From: Mucilaginibacter ginsenosidivorans
GTDB lineage: Bacteria > Bacteroidota > Bacteroidia > Sphingobacteriales > Sphingobacteriaceae
Reading direction: 5' to 3'
NCBI RefSeq assembly: GCF_007971025.1
Contig: NZ_CP042436.1
Location: 3,782,001 to 3,846,000, forward strand
Length of the DNA: 64,000 bases
Shown here: in pieces, positions 24,317 to 32,874 of the stretch
How positions within the stretch are numbered: position 1 is the stretch's first letter
How the letters are laid out: each line of letters starts with the position of its first letter
Translations under genes and position numbers: made by a program
The notes under the pieces: model-generated
What the model saw: only the letters and a program-made list of their open reading frames with translations
What the model was told of the DNA's origin: nothing
The model's database searches: none

Positions 24317-24963
24317 TGAGCAAGGTATTTCTTATACCGGGCCTGGGCGCCGACTACCGAATCTATAAAAACATTGACCTTGCAGGGTATGATGTCGTAA
24401 ACATCGGGTGGATAGAACCATATAGAGAGGACACATTAGCCACGTATGCTCAAAAATTGATCGATCATTATCGTATCCAACCCGGGGACATCGTTATTGG
24501 CAACTCCTTGGGAGGAATGCTGGCTGTCGAGGTCGCAAAGAAAATAATACTGAATAAGGTAATTCTGATCTCAAGCATTAAATCAATAGATGAAGCGCCC
24601 TGGTATTTCGATTTTTTCCGGAAAGTGCATGTTTACCGGGCCATACCCGTAAAGCGGCTGACTCTGGTAGAATTTATAGCCGAGTATACTTTCGGGGGAA
24701 TGTCCAACGACGATCAGCATATTTTTGCTGATATGCTAAAAAACACTTCCCCTGTTTTTATGAAATGGGCCATTGAAGCTATTTTACATTGGGATAATCA
24801 GATCATACCTCAAAATGTTTATCATATAACAGGCGATAAAGACAAGGTATTCCCATACAAAAATATAAAAGGGGCAACCATTGTTAAAGGTGGCACCCAT
24901 GTAATGATCTTTAACAAATCGGAAGAGATCAATAAATGGCTCAAAAATATACTACCGCTTTGA
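24316..24963 (+). CDS. Alpha/beta hydrolase
   Basis: A 215-residue alpha/beta-hydrolase-fold protein. MSKVFLIPGLGADYRIY opens the first strand and oxyanion region; the nucleophile elbow is GNSLGGM (Ser64); the catalytic His lies in KGGTHVMIF near the C-terminus, after HITGDKDKVFPY, which supplies the acid. Substrate unknown: it is of the small RsbQ/MenH-like size with a short lid. It overlaps msrC by one base and the next gene by 28, so the five genes 23840-27775 are probably one operon. Confidence 0.8.
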   Translation: MSKVFLIPGLGADYRIYKNIDLAGYDVVNIGWIEPYREDTLATYAQKLIDHYRIQPGDIVIGNSLGGMLAVEVAKKIILNKVILISSIKSIDEAPWYFDFFRKVHVYRAIPVKRLTLVEFIAEYTFGGMSNDDQHIFADMLKNTSPVFMKWAIEAILHWDNQIIPQNVYHITGDKDKVFPYKNIKGATIVKGGTHVMIFNKSEEINKWLKNILPL

Positions 24964-25562
24964 AACTTCCGCAATCTTATTACCTCGGGACAGACGTCGT
25001 AGCTATCGGTAAAAACCTTTTGGGAAAGTATTTATTTACGTGTATTGATGGTTTAATTACCGGAGGTTATATTGTTGAAACAGAGGCATACAATGGCGCA
25101 ATAGACAAAGCATCACACGCCTATGGTAATCGCCGCACCAAACGTACCGAGACAATGTTTCAGCAAGGCGGCATTGCTTACGTTTACCTCTGCTACGGCA
25201 TACATGAAATGTTTAACATCGTAACATCCACCGAGGGACACGCCCAGGCAATATTGATCCGCGCCGTTGAGCCAACCGAAGGAATAGACACCATTTTGTT
25301 GCGCCGCGGAATGGACAAAGTAAAACCGAACATCACCGCCGGTCCGGGTTCCGTAGCTAAAGCACTCGGAATCGATCGTAAACTCAACGGTATAAGCTTG
25401 CAGAGTGACGCACTTTGGATAGAAGACAGGGGACTGAATTTTATGGAGGGTCAAATTGCAGCAGTGCCACGAATAGGAGTGGCCTACGCGGGCCAGGATG
25501 CTTTGTTGCCTTACAGATTTTATGTGAAAGGGAATATCTACGTCAGCAAGCCCAATAAATAA
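24936..25562 (+). CDS. mpg: DNA-3-methyladenine glycosylase (AAG/MPG family)
   Basis: Removes alkylated or deaminated purines, the first step of base excision repair. The 208-residue protein is normal length for the AAG family: LGTDVVAIGKNLLGKYL, GYIVETEAYNGAIDKASHAYGN (catalytic Glu in VETEAY, near residue 52), RTETMFQQGGIAYVYLCYGIHEMFNIVT and AGPGSVAKALGI. Its first 28 bases lie within the hydrolase gene in another frame; the start MAQKYTTALK is slightly uncertain, with a later start possible before LKLPQSYYL. Confidence 0.93.
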   Translation: MAQKYTTALKLPQSYYLGTDVVAIGKNLLGKYLFTCIDGLITGGYIVETEAYNGAIDKASHAYGNRRTKRTETMFQQGGIAYVYLCYGIHEMFNIVTSTEGHAQAILIRAVEPTEGIDTILLRRGMDKVKPNITAGPGSVAKALGIDRKLNGISLQSDALWIEDRGLNFMEGQIAAVPRIGVAYAGQDALLPYRFYVKGNIYVSKPNK

Positions 25563-25580
25563 TTCTTCGTAATATTGGTC

Positions 25581-26867
25581 ATGATTCACCAGAATACCCT
25601 TGAATTTGCCGAAGCCCTGGACGCGCAGGATGAATTAAAAGCTTTCCGTAAAGAGTTCCTTATACCGCAACATGAGGGCAATGATGTTATTTATTTATGC
25701 GGAAACTCATTGGGCCTTCAGCCTAAAAGCGTATCGCAGTATGTGGGGAAGCAATTGGGGAACTGGCAGCAGCATGGCGTGGAGGGCTGGTTTAACGGCG
25801 ATGACCCGTGGCTGCTTTACCATGAACAGATGAAAAAACCGTTAGCGGCCATAGTCGGGGCGAAGCCGGAAGAGGTTACTATCATGAATTCACTTACAGT
25901 AAATCTTCACTTGTTACTTGTAAGTTTCTATCAGCCAAATAGTAAACGATATAAAATATTAGTGGAAGGAGGTGCTTTTCCGTCCGACCAATATGCTATT
26001 GAGAGCCAGGTGAATTTTCATGGTTTTGATGCGAAGAATGCTGTAATTGAAGTATTTCCCCGCGAAGGCGAGTACACTTTAAACACCGGAGACATACTTT
26101 CGGCTATCGAAAAAAATGCCGATGAACTGGCCCTGGTGCTTTTCAGCGGGATCAATTATTACACCGGGCAAGTGTTTGATATGAAGGCCATCGCAGAGAC
26201 CGCCCACAAAGCAGGAGCTTATTGCGGGTTCGACCTGGCACACGCCGCCGGCAACGTCCCATTGGCCTTGCACGATTGGGGTGTCGATTTTGCCTGCTGG
26301 TGTTCGTACAAATATATGAATTCGGGTCCCGGTGGCATCAGCGGGATATTTGTTCATGAAAAGCATTTTGAAAACAAAGAACTGAAACGCTTTGCCGGTT
26401 GGTGGGGCTATGGCGCAGGCAAACGGTTTTTAATGACCCAAGGCTTTGTACCGGCAAGCGGGGCCGAGGGCTGGCAGGTGAGTACCAGCCCGATATTGCT
26501 GATGGCGGTGCATAAAGCGGCCATCGATCTGTTTGAAAAGGTTGGCGGCCTTGAAAAACTGCGTAAAAAGAGCCTCATGTTAACAGGGTACCTGGAATAT
26601 ATGTTCGAGCAGATCAACCAGAAATATGGCGAGGAGTTGTTCAAGATCATCACACCGAAAGACGCTGAGTGGCGCGGGTGCCAGCTTTCTATCATCTGCA
26701 AAAGGGATGGTAAGAAAACTTTCGATTATCTTACCCAAAACGGTGTAATAGGCGATTGGCGCGAGCCGGACGTCATAAGGCTGAGCCCGGTGCCATTCTA
26801 CAACACTTTTAAAGACGTCTACAACGCTTCAAAATTATTGGACGAGTCTTTGACCGCCTTGGTGTAA
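25581..26867 (+). CDS. kynU: Kynureninase
   Basis: A 428-residue PLP enzyme that cleaves kynurenine to anthranilate and alanine (or 3-hydroxykynurenine). YLCGNSLGLQPKSV near residue 35, GFDLAHAAGNVPL and the PLP-lysine block CWCSYKYMNSGPGGISG identify it. The ATG at 25581 gives MIHQNTLEFAEALDAQDEL; a TTG two codons earlier is unlikely. The other enzymes of the tryptophan-to-anthranilate or nicotinate routes are not in the window. It sits in an operon of otherwise unrelated functions (repair, acyl hydrolysis). Confidence 0.95.
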   Translation: MIHQNTLEFAEALDAQDELKAFRKEFLIPQHEGNDVIYLCGNSLGLQPKSVSQYVGKQLGNWQQHGVEGWFNGDDPWLLYHEQMKKPLAAIVGAKPEEVTIMNSLTVNLHLLLVSFYQPNSKRYKILVEGGAFPSDQYAIESQVNFHGFDAKNAVIEVFPREGEYTLNTGDILSAIEKNADELALVLFSGINYYTGQVFDMKAIAETAHKAGAYCGFDLAHAAGNVPLALHDWGVDFACWCSYKYMNSGPGGISGIFVHEKHFENKELKRFAGWWGYGAGKRFLMTQGFVPASGAEGWQVSTSPILLMAVHKAAIDLFEKVGGLEKLRKKSLMLTGYLEYMFEQINQKYGEELFKIITPKDAEWRGCQLSIICKRDGKKTFDYLTQNGVIGDWREPDVIRLSPVPFYNTFKDVYNASKLLDESLTALV

Positions 26868-26872
26868 TTATT

Positions 26873-27775
26873 ATGCTGAAGATAGCCTACGACCCTATTT
26901 ACGCCCATCCTTTACCCGAAGGGCATCGGTTCCCGATGCTGAAATATGAATTGATACCGGAACAATTGCTTCACGAAGGTATTATAACAAGTGAAAACCT
27001 ATTTTCGCCAAAAACTCTAAATGAGGAAATAATCCTCTGGACACACGATAAAACCTACTGGCATCAATTGCGCGACCTGACGCTGCCCGCCAAAGAAGCG
27101 CGCCGCATCGGTTTTCCTTTGTCAGCAGGGTTGGTTGAGCGTGAGATAAGGATCGCAAAGGGAACCATAGATGGCTGTCATTACGCTTTTGAATACGGCA
27201 TTGCCTTTAACGTTGCAGGCGGCACGCACCATGCCGGAACGAATTGGGGTGAGGGATTCTGTTTATTGAATGATCAGGCTATTGCAGCTAATTATCTATT
27301 AAATAATGAATTAGCATCATCTATCTTAATTATTGATTTAGATGTGCACCAGGGTAATGGCACTGCGCAGATATTTGAAAATGAACCGCGCGTGTTTACT
27401 TTTTCTATGCATGGGGCCAATAACTTCCCTTACCGGAAAGAACGGTCAGACCTGGACATTCCATTGGCAGATGGTACAAGCGATGATGAATACCTGGCTA
27501 TTTTAAAACGAACATTACCCAGCCTTATCGAACAGCAAAAGCCTGATTTTGTATTCTATCTATCAGGTGTTGATGTGCTGAAAACGGATAAACTGGGTAA
27601 ACTGGCCTTAAGCATGGAAGCTTGCCGCGAACGGGACAGGTTGGTTTTAGAAGAATGCAAACTACGCCATATCCCGGTACAAGTAAGCATGGGCGGCGGT
27701 TATTCGGCCGATATCAAGGCAATCGTCGAGGCACATTGCAATACATACCGCCTGGCGCACCATCTCCATTTTTAA
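26873..27775 (+). CDS. Histone-deacetylase-family amidohydrolase (AcuC-like)
   Basis: A 300-residue zinc hydrolase of the arginase/deacetylase superfamily. VAGGTHHAGTNWGEGFCLLND holds the catalytic His pair, IIDLDVHQGNGT the zinc ligands (Asp, His), and FYLSGVDVLKTDKLGKLAL the second Asp. Bacterial members include acetoin-utilisation AcuC and acetylpolyamine amidohydrolases; the substrate is not evident. It begins 5 bases after kynU and its last 4 bases overlap the convergent MATE gene. Confidence 0.9.
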   Translation: MLKIAYDPIYAHPLPEGHRFPMLKYELIPEQLLHEGIITSENLFSPKTLNEEIILWTHDKTYWHQLRDLTLPAKEARRIGFPLSAGLVEREIRIAKGTIDGCHYAFEYGIAFNVAGGTHHAGTNWGEGFCLLNDQAIAANYLLNNELASSILIIDLDVHQGNGTAQIFENEPRVFTFSMHGANNFPYRKERSDLDIPLADGTSDDEYLAILKRTLPSLIEQQKPDFVFYLSGVDVLKTDKLGKLALSMEACRERDRLVLEECKLRHIPVQVSMGGGYSADIKAIVEAHCNTYRLAHHLHF

Positions 27776-29151
27776 TCCTGCGCAATAATGATATCTTGCT
27801 TTACCTGTTGTTTACGGCTGATGGATTGAAAGCGGATAAATAAGAGCAGGGAAGAGGTAAGCAAGCCCAAAACCAATCCATACCAAACACCTGTTACGCC
27901 CATTTTTATTTGTATGCCAAGCAGGTAACCAACAGGCAGACCGACGACCCAATATGCGATCAGCGTTATAATAGTCGGTACGTTCACATCGCCCATACCA
28001 CGCAATATGCCGAGACCCACTACCTGCGTACCGTCGAACAACTGGAAGAAAGCCGCAATGATAAGCAACTGTGCTGCAATAGTTATCACGGCATTATCTG
28101 TTGTATACATCCAGGGTAAAAGATGATTACCAAATGTAAATAAGAGTGCCGTCATCGACATAAAAATGATGACAATATGATAATTTGATATGGCTGAAAG
28201 GCGCAGATCGCGGTGCTGTTTCGCGCCAAAAAAATTACCTGATTTGATGGCCGCGGCCGCAGCAATTCCGCTTGCCGCCATGTAGGTTAAACCAGCTAAA
28301 TTTATGGCAACCTGGTGTGCTGCCTGCGCAACAGGGCTTATTGTGCCTATCAGGATAGCCGCGCCGCTGAAGGCGCTTATTTCAAATACATACTGCAGGG
28401 CAACCGGCGTCCCTATTTTCAATATGGAAGCGCACCTTAGCCGGTCGATATTCTTCATGGCGAAATGCTTCAGATAACTTCTGAAATTTTTAGAGCGAAA
28501 AACATACACCCCCATTACAACAGCCATGCTGCAACGGTCGATAAGGGTACTATAACCAACTCCGCTTACACCCATGGGTTTAATACCAAAAAGGCCCTTG
28601 ACAAAAGTAATCCCGAGTAAAACATTGATTACGTTGCCGGCTATAGATATAACCATAGCTTGCTTTGTAAAGCCCAACCCTTCGGCAAATTGCTTGAAGG
28701 TGTTGAATACAAGCAGGGGGATAAGCGAAATGCCCATCAGGAACAGATAGGGCCGCGCCTGGCGCATCACTTCCGGTGACTGATCGAGGTGACCTATAAT
28801 TTGCATCGTACCGAAACTAATAAACAGGAATAAAACTACGCCGGTAATACTGTTAATGAGCAGGCTATTTGACAGCAACCGCCCGCATTCATTATGATCA
28901 TTTCGCCCGTTGCTTTGCGCAATAAGCGGGGTTATGCCATAGGACACACCCAAACCTATCACAAGTCCGATCACGAAAATACTATTGACCAAAGATACCG
29001 CCGCCAATGAAATGGTACCCGCAAAATGCCCAATGATAATGCTATCGGCCGTCTGTACTAATGTGTGCCCAACCTGCGAAAATACCACAGGCACAGCCAA
29101 TATCAGGCTTTGGCCATAATATGGCTTGTATTTTTGGTATAGACTTTTCAT
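27772..29151 (-). CDS. MATE-family efflux transporter
   Basis: A 459-residue membrane protein with 12 hydrophobic segments in two related halves: VPVVFSQVGHTLVQTADSIIIGHFAG at the start of the first, and KIGTPVALQYVFEISAFSGAAILIG at the start of the second. It is of the NorM/MATE type that exports cationic drugs in exchange for Na+ or H+. Substrate not predictable. Tail-to-tail with the HDAC-like gene, overlapping by 4 bases; the operon upstream on the same strand begins at 30784 and ends 54 bases before this gene. Confidence 0.9.
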   Translation of the reverse strand: MKSLYQKYKPYYGQSLILAVPVVFSQVGHTLVQTADSIIIGHFAGTISLAAVSLVNSIFVIGLVIGLGVSYGITPLIAQSNGRNDHNECGRLLSNSLLINSITGVVLFLFISFGTMQIIGHLDQSPEVMRQARPYLFLMGISLIPLLVFNTFKQFAEGLGFTKQAMVISIAGNVINVLLGITFVKGLFGIKPMGVSGVGYSTLIDRCSMAVVMGVYVFRSKNFRSYLKHFAMKNIDRLRCASILKIGTPVALQYVFEISAFSGAAILIGTISPVAQAAHQVAINLAGLTYMAASGIAAAAAIKSGNFFGAKQHRDLRLSAISNYHIVIIFMSMTALLFTFGNHLLPWMYTTDNAVITIAAQLLIIAAFFQLFDGTQVVGLGILRGMGDVNVPTIITLIAYWVVGLPVGYLLGIQIKMGVTGVWYGLVLGLLTSSLLLFIRFQSISRKQQVKQDIIIAQD

Positions 29152-29205
29152 TGCTTGATTAGCAGGTCGGGGAGCAAAAGTAATAATTTCGGCTTTGACA
29201 GGATA

Positions 29206-29829
29206 TCAGGCGGCGGTATAATATTCTTCTTTTTCGGTAGTATGAATCCGCAGCACGCCCGATAATACCATATTCACTAAAATCCGCTGGGCACTGCGGC
29301 GGCTAAGCTTCAACAGTTTGCAATATTCCTGCACGTTGATGCGCCGCTTTTCGTCAAGATATTGCAGCAGGGCCTTCTCTTTGGTTGAATATTCTATCAG
29401 CACGCCTTTGTTATCGGCCGAGTGTCTCAATACATCGACCACTATCTTGCTGGCAAGCACGCTTTTGTCTTTCACGCGCACATAAACCCACCATTTGCCG
29501 TCTTCGGCAAGGGCGTAGTGTGGCTTGGTATCGCTTTCGGGTATCTCGACCACCAGCACCAGCTTATCATCCACATAAATCTCTTCAAACTTTGGCTCAA
29601 GGGCCGGTTTTGAAAACATTTGCGCTGCCCGGGTTATCATATAGCGTTCTTCGTCTTCGGACTTCACACCTTTTATGCTGCCATCATCCGCCACGCCTAT
29701 CAACAGCCTGCCGCCTTTGTTATTGGCGAATGAGACCATGGTACGTGCTATCTTCTCGCAACTGGTTATGGTTTTTTTGAAATCAAGCGTTACACCTTCA
29801 CCCTCAAATATTGTTTTTTTTATATTCAT
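29206..29829 (-). CDS. AlbA_2/Schlafen-type ATP-binding protein with winged helix
   Basis: A 207-residue protein. Residues about 5-120 form an AlbA_2 (Schlafen-type) domain: LDFKKTITSCEKIARTMVSFANNKGGRLLIGVADDGSIKG and the segment ending PESDTKPHYAL. A C-terminal winged-helix part (LLQYLDEKRRINVQEYCKLLKLSRRSAQRILVNMV) suggests DNA or RNA binding. I chose ATG 29829, whose ATGA overlaps the stop of the upstream GNAT gene, rather than an earlier in-frame ATG at 29877 inside that gene. Function unknown; family members act as regulators or nucleases. Confidence 0.8.
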   Translation of the reverse strand: MNIKKTIFEGEGVTLDFKKTITSCEKIARTMVSFANNKGGRLLIGVADDGSIKGVKSEDEERYMITRAAQMFSKPALEPKFEEIYVDDKLVLVVEIPESDTKPHYALAEDGKWWVYVRVKDKSVLASKIVVDVLRHSADNKGVLIEYSTKEKALLQYLDEKRRINVQEYCKLLKLSRRSAQRILVNMVLSGVLRIHTTEKEEYYTAA

Positions 29830-30299
29830 TTTCCGTCTCCCTGCGTTTGTGTGTAAGGCGTATAAATCTCCATCCAATTGTCGGGTTTACTTAGCGGGAC
29901 AAAACCGAATTGCTGATATAATCCATGCGCGTCCGATGTGGCCAGTGACCACCTTCTTAATCCTTTCAATTCAGGGTGCTCCATGATAGTTTGCATCAGC
30001 CATTTGGACAGGCCGATGCCGCGGTAAGCATCGAGTACAAACACATCACAAAGATATGCAAAAGTGGCTTTATCGGTTACCACACGGGCAAAACCAGCCT
30101 GCTTACCGTCTTTATGAATACCGAAGCACATGGAATTATCAATCGCTTTTCTGAGCCTTTCAGCTGTAACGCCCTTTGCCCAATAAGATTCGTTCTCAAG
30201 GTAATTATAAACCGCATCAAAATCAATAAGGCTCTTGTCAGTAGATATAGAATAGCCCTTTTCAAAAAAGTATTTGTCGTTCATTATCACTTTCATCAT
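29826..30299 (-). CDS. GNAT-family N-acetyltransferase
   Basis: A 157-residue acetyltransferase. CFGIHKDGKQAGFARVV, AYLCDVFVLDAYRGIGLSKWLMQTI (acetyl-CoA pyrophosphate loop, with RGIGLS in place of the usual RGxGxG/A) and WSLATSDAHGLYQQFGF are the standard GNAT strands. It starts in the stop codon of the DUF4442 gene and its own stop overlaps the AlbA gene, so the three are translationally coupled. Acceptor substrate unknown. Confidence 0.88.
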   Translation of the reverse strand: MMKVIMNDKYFFEKGYSISTDKSLIDFDAVYNYLENESYWAKGVTAERLRKAIDNSMCFGIHKDGKQAGFARVVTDKATFAYLCDVFVLDAYRGIGLSKWLMQTIMEHPELKGLRRWSLATSDAHGLYQQFGFVPLSKPDNWMEIYTPYTQTQGDGK

Positions 30300-30784
30300 A
30301 TAGACACGCTGTCTTTGGTTTCAGGATGACTTAAGTTTCGAATATATATTTCGCAGGTCATCTCCACACATAGTTCGCCGTCCCGGTCGTACATTGTCAC
30401 CGGATGTTCCTTAATATACTTTTCCCCGCTGTGCAGCACCTGTTCCACTTCCTCAATTTCCGTTTCCGCAATGCTGATGGTAAAGAACAGATCCTTCCGT
30501 CCCGGCTTCAGGTACCGAATTTCGGCCGATTTCATCCATACCCGAACCTTATAGCCCTTATGCGTAAGTACCTGGTGAAAAAGGAGCGGGTAAAAAGGAT
30601 CGGCGGCCGCGAAAATTGTACCGCCAAAAATGGAGTTATTATAATTGCTATTGATCAGGCTTTTGTTAATTTTTACTTTAACCCCGCGGAAATCTTTTTC
30701 AAACCCGATGACCCAAATGCGTTGAAAGAACATGGGAGGGTAGAACCTCATCGCCCACTTCAATACATTTTCAGAAACAACCAT
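30296..30784 (-). CDS. DUF4442 hotdog-fold protein (thioesterase-like)
   Basis: A 162-residue protein of the PaaI/YiiD-like hotdog superfamily (DUF4442): NSNYNNSIFGGTIFAAADPFYPLLF holds the helix that packs in the hotdog, and KSAEIRYLKPGRKDLFFT the following strands. Such proteins are candidate acyl-CoA thioesterases, but no catalytic residue is certain. First gene of the three-gene overlapping operon with GNAT and AlbA, divergent from rpe by about 105 bases. Confidence 0.78.
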   Translation of the reverse strand: MVVSENVLKWAMRFYPPMFFQRIWVIGFEKDFRGVKVKINKSLINSNYNNSIFGGTIFAAADPFYPLLFHQVLTHKGYKVRVWMKSAEIRYLKPGRKDLFFTISIAETEIEEVEQVLHSGEKYIKEHPVTMYDRDGELCVEMTCEIYIRNLSHPETKDSVSI

Positions 30785-30878
30785 GATGGCTAAATATCTG
30801 AAAATTCTGTATAAACATTCGGGAACGTTGATAACTAGTTGAAATTCTTAACAAAGCAATTTTTACAGACACAATTTT

Positions 30879-30886
30879 TATATTTG
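30879..30886 (+). promoter_or_regulatory. Promoter -7 element for rpe (leaderless)
   Basis: TATATTTG fits TAnnTTTG and ends 4 bases before the rpe ATG, so the message probably starts at or next to the initiation codon. Confidence 0.6.
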
Positions 30887-30890
30887 ACCC

Positions 30891-31544
30891 ATGAACCACC
30901 TCATCTCTCCGTCCATTTTAGCGTCAGATTTCGGAAACCTTCAGCGTGATATTGAAATGCTTAACCACAGCGAGGCTGACTGGATACATGTTGATATTAT
31001 GGACGGAATGTTTGTTCCAAATATTTCGTTCGGGTTCCCAATCGTGGAGGTTGCAAAAAAACATGCTGCCAAGCCACTGGATGTGCACCTGATGATACAG
31101 GATCCTGACCGGTATCTCGAACGCTTTAAGGAGGCCGGCGCAAGCGGCATCACGGTTCACTTCGAGGCTTGCCCGCATTTGAACCGGACAGTAAACGCTA
31201 TTAAAGACCTGGGGTGCAAAGCAGGAGTGGCGTTAAACCCGCATACCCCGGTTGGATTTTTGGAGGATATTATCGAATATCTCGACCTGGTACTTATTAT
31301 GTCGGTCAACCCAGGGTTTGGGGGTCAGAAATTTATAGGCAACACTTATAAAAAGCTACGCGAGCTAAAAAAAATGAGTTCGGGACGCAACGCCAAATTA
31401 TTTATCGAAGTAGACGGCGGGGTGGACGACAGCAATTCCCTTAAACTGATAAACGCCGGCGCCAATGTATTGGTAGCAGGCAATTCGGTATTTTCTGCAA
31501 AAGATCCGGCTGCCGCAATAAGGACACTTAAACACCCGCATTAA
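30891..31544 (+). CDS. rpe: Ribulose-phosphate 3-epimerase
   Basis: Interconverts ribulose-5-phosphate and xylulose-5-phosphate in the pentose phosphate pathway. The 217-residue TIM barrel shows the family blocks: SPSILASDFGNL at the start, DWIHVDIMDGMFVPNISFG (metal and catalytic Asp/His), LDVHLMIQDP, MSVNPGFGGQKF and EVDGGVDDSN with phosphate binding near VAGNSVF. The start follows the promoter motif directly. No further gene joins it: 180 bases separate it from serC. Confidence 0.97.
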   Translation: MNHLISPSILASDFGNLQRDIEMLNHSEADWIHVDIMDGMFVPNISFGFPIVEVAKKHAAKPLDVHLMIQDPDRYLERFKEAGASGITVHFEACPHLNRTVNAIKDLGCKAGVALNPHTPVGFLEDIIEYLDLVLIMSVNPGFGGQKFIGNTYKKLRELKKMSSGRNAKLFIEVDGGVDDSNSLKLINAGANVLVAGNSVFSAKDPAAAIRTLKHPH

Positions 31545-31723
31545 CCCTCCCGGCTGCCGCTTTACCCTAAGGTCGCTGCAGTTTCTAAACTATTGTTGAT
31601 AACATAGCAAATTGTGATAAAAATATTGCAAATAATCCCCACAAACATTAACAATTTGACTAACTTAGCCCCGGCTAACTGATAAAGTTGTCAATGAACC
31701 AATAAATCATCAAACAAAAAGTT

Positions 31724-32791
31724 ATGAAACACAATTTCGGTGCCGGTCCCGGCATTTTACCGCACGAAGTATTAAAGCAAGCTGCTGAAGGCGTCTTGAA
31801 TTTCAACGGAACAGGATTATCCATATTGGAAATATCGCACCGTTCGGCTGAATTCGAGTCCGTACTTAACGAAGCAGTTTCGCTGGTAAAAGAGCTTTTT
31901 AATGTTCCCGAAGGTTATTCGGTTCTGTTTATGCAGGGTGGCGCCAGTTCGCAGTTCGCCTTGGCCCCTTATAACCTGTTGCCCGATGGTGGTAAAGCTG
32001 CCTATGTTGAAACAGGTGTTTGGGCCAACAAAGCACTAAAGGAAGCTAAACTTTTTGGTCAGGTTGAAATTGTTGCCACCGCCAAAGAAAGCAACTATAC
32101 TTATATACCAAAGGATTTTACCATTCCAAAGGATGCCGCTTATATTCACATCACTTCAAACAATACCATTTATGGTACGCAGATGAAGGAGTTTTTCAAA
32201 TCGCCTATACCGGTGGTTTGCGATATGTCATCCGATATTTTTAGCCGGAAAGTCGATGTGTCCGATTTCGGTCTCATCTATGCCGGTGCCCAAAAGAACA
32301 TGGGGCCCGCAGGCGTTACCCTTGTTATTATAAAAAATGATATCCTGGGAAAAGTGGATCGCAAAATTCCTTCCATGTTCAATTACCAGGTGCAAATTGA
32401 AGGCGGGTCGATGTACAACACGCCGCCATGTTTTGCCATTTATGTATCGATGCTTACCCTGCGCTGGCTGAAAGCAAAAGGAGGTGTTGCAGGTATTGAA
32501 CAGGAAAATGATGCAAAAGCAAAAGCCTTGTACACGGAAATTGATCGCAACCCATTATTTAAGGGTGTTTGCGCCGTTGAGGATCGCTCGCACATGAATG
32601 TTTGCTTTGTAGTGGAAAACCCCGAGCACGAAAAGCCGTTCCTGAAATATTGTGATGAAAAGGGTATTGTGGGCATCAAAGGCCACAGGAGCGTGGGTGG
32701 TTTCAGGGCGTCGATTTATAACGCATTGCCTATAACCAGTGTGCATGTGCTGATTGACGCAATGCAGGAATTCCAAGAAAATAATAAATAA
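31724..32791 (+). CDS. serC: Phosphoserine aminotransferase
   Basis: PLP enzyme that makes phosphoserine from 3-phosphohydroxypyruvate and glutamate (and takes part in pyridoxine synthesis). The 355 residues begin MKHNFGAGPGILP; FMQGGASSQFALAP binds substrate, and YAGAQKNMGPAGVTLVI contains the PLP lysine. Its stop codon lies next to a 32-bp heptad hairpin, beyond which serA starts. serB is not in the window. The pairing serC-serA is standard and the two are probably transcribed together with the hairpin between them. Confidence 0.97.
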   Translation: MKHNFGAGPGILPHEVLKQAAEGVLNFNGTGLSILEISHRSAEFESVLNEAVSLVKELFNVPEGYSVLFMQGGASSQFALAPYNLLPDGGKAAYVETGVWANKALKEAKLFGQVEIVATAKESNYTYIPKDFTIPKDAAYIHITSNNTIYGTQMKEFFKSPIPVVCDMSSDIFSRKVDVSDFGLIYAGAQKNMGPAGVTLVIIKNDILGKVDRKIPSMFNYQVQIEGGSMYNTPPCFAIYVSMLTLRWLKAKGGVAGIEQENDAKAKALYTEIDRNPLFKGVCAVEDRSHMNVCFVVENPEHEKPFLKYCDEKGIVGIKGHRSVGGFRASIYNALPITSVHVLIDAMQEFQENNK

Positions 32792-32871
32792 TTTAGTGAA
32801 TGGTGAATAGTCAATGGTGAATACCCCATCACCTGTTATTATTCACCATTGACTATTCACAATTCACTAAA
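32792..32871. repeat. Heptad inverted-repeat element C (GTGAATA)
   Basis: Left arm: four consecutive heptamers of the GTGAATA type (32796-32823). Right arm: four TATTCAC-type heptamers (32840-32867). With the flanking TTTA/TAAA the stem is 32 bp with one mismatch around a 16-base loop. It fills the serC-serA gap, ending 3 bases before the serA ATG. Confidence 0.9.
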
Positions 32872-32874
32872 AAG

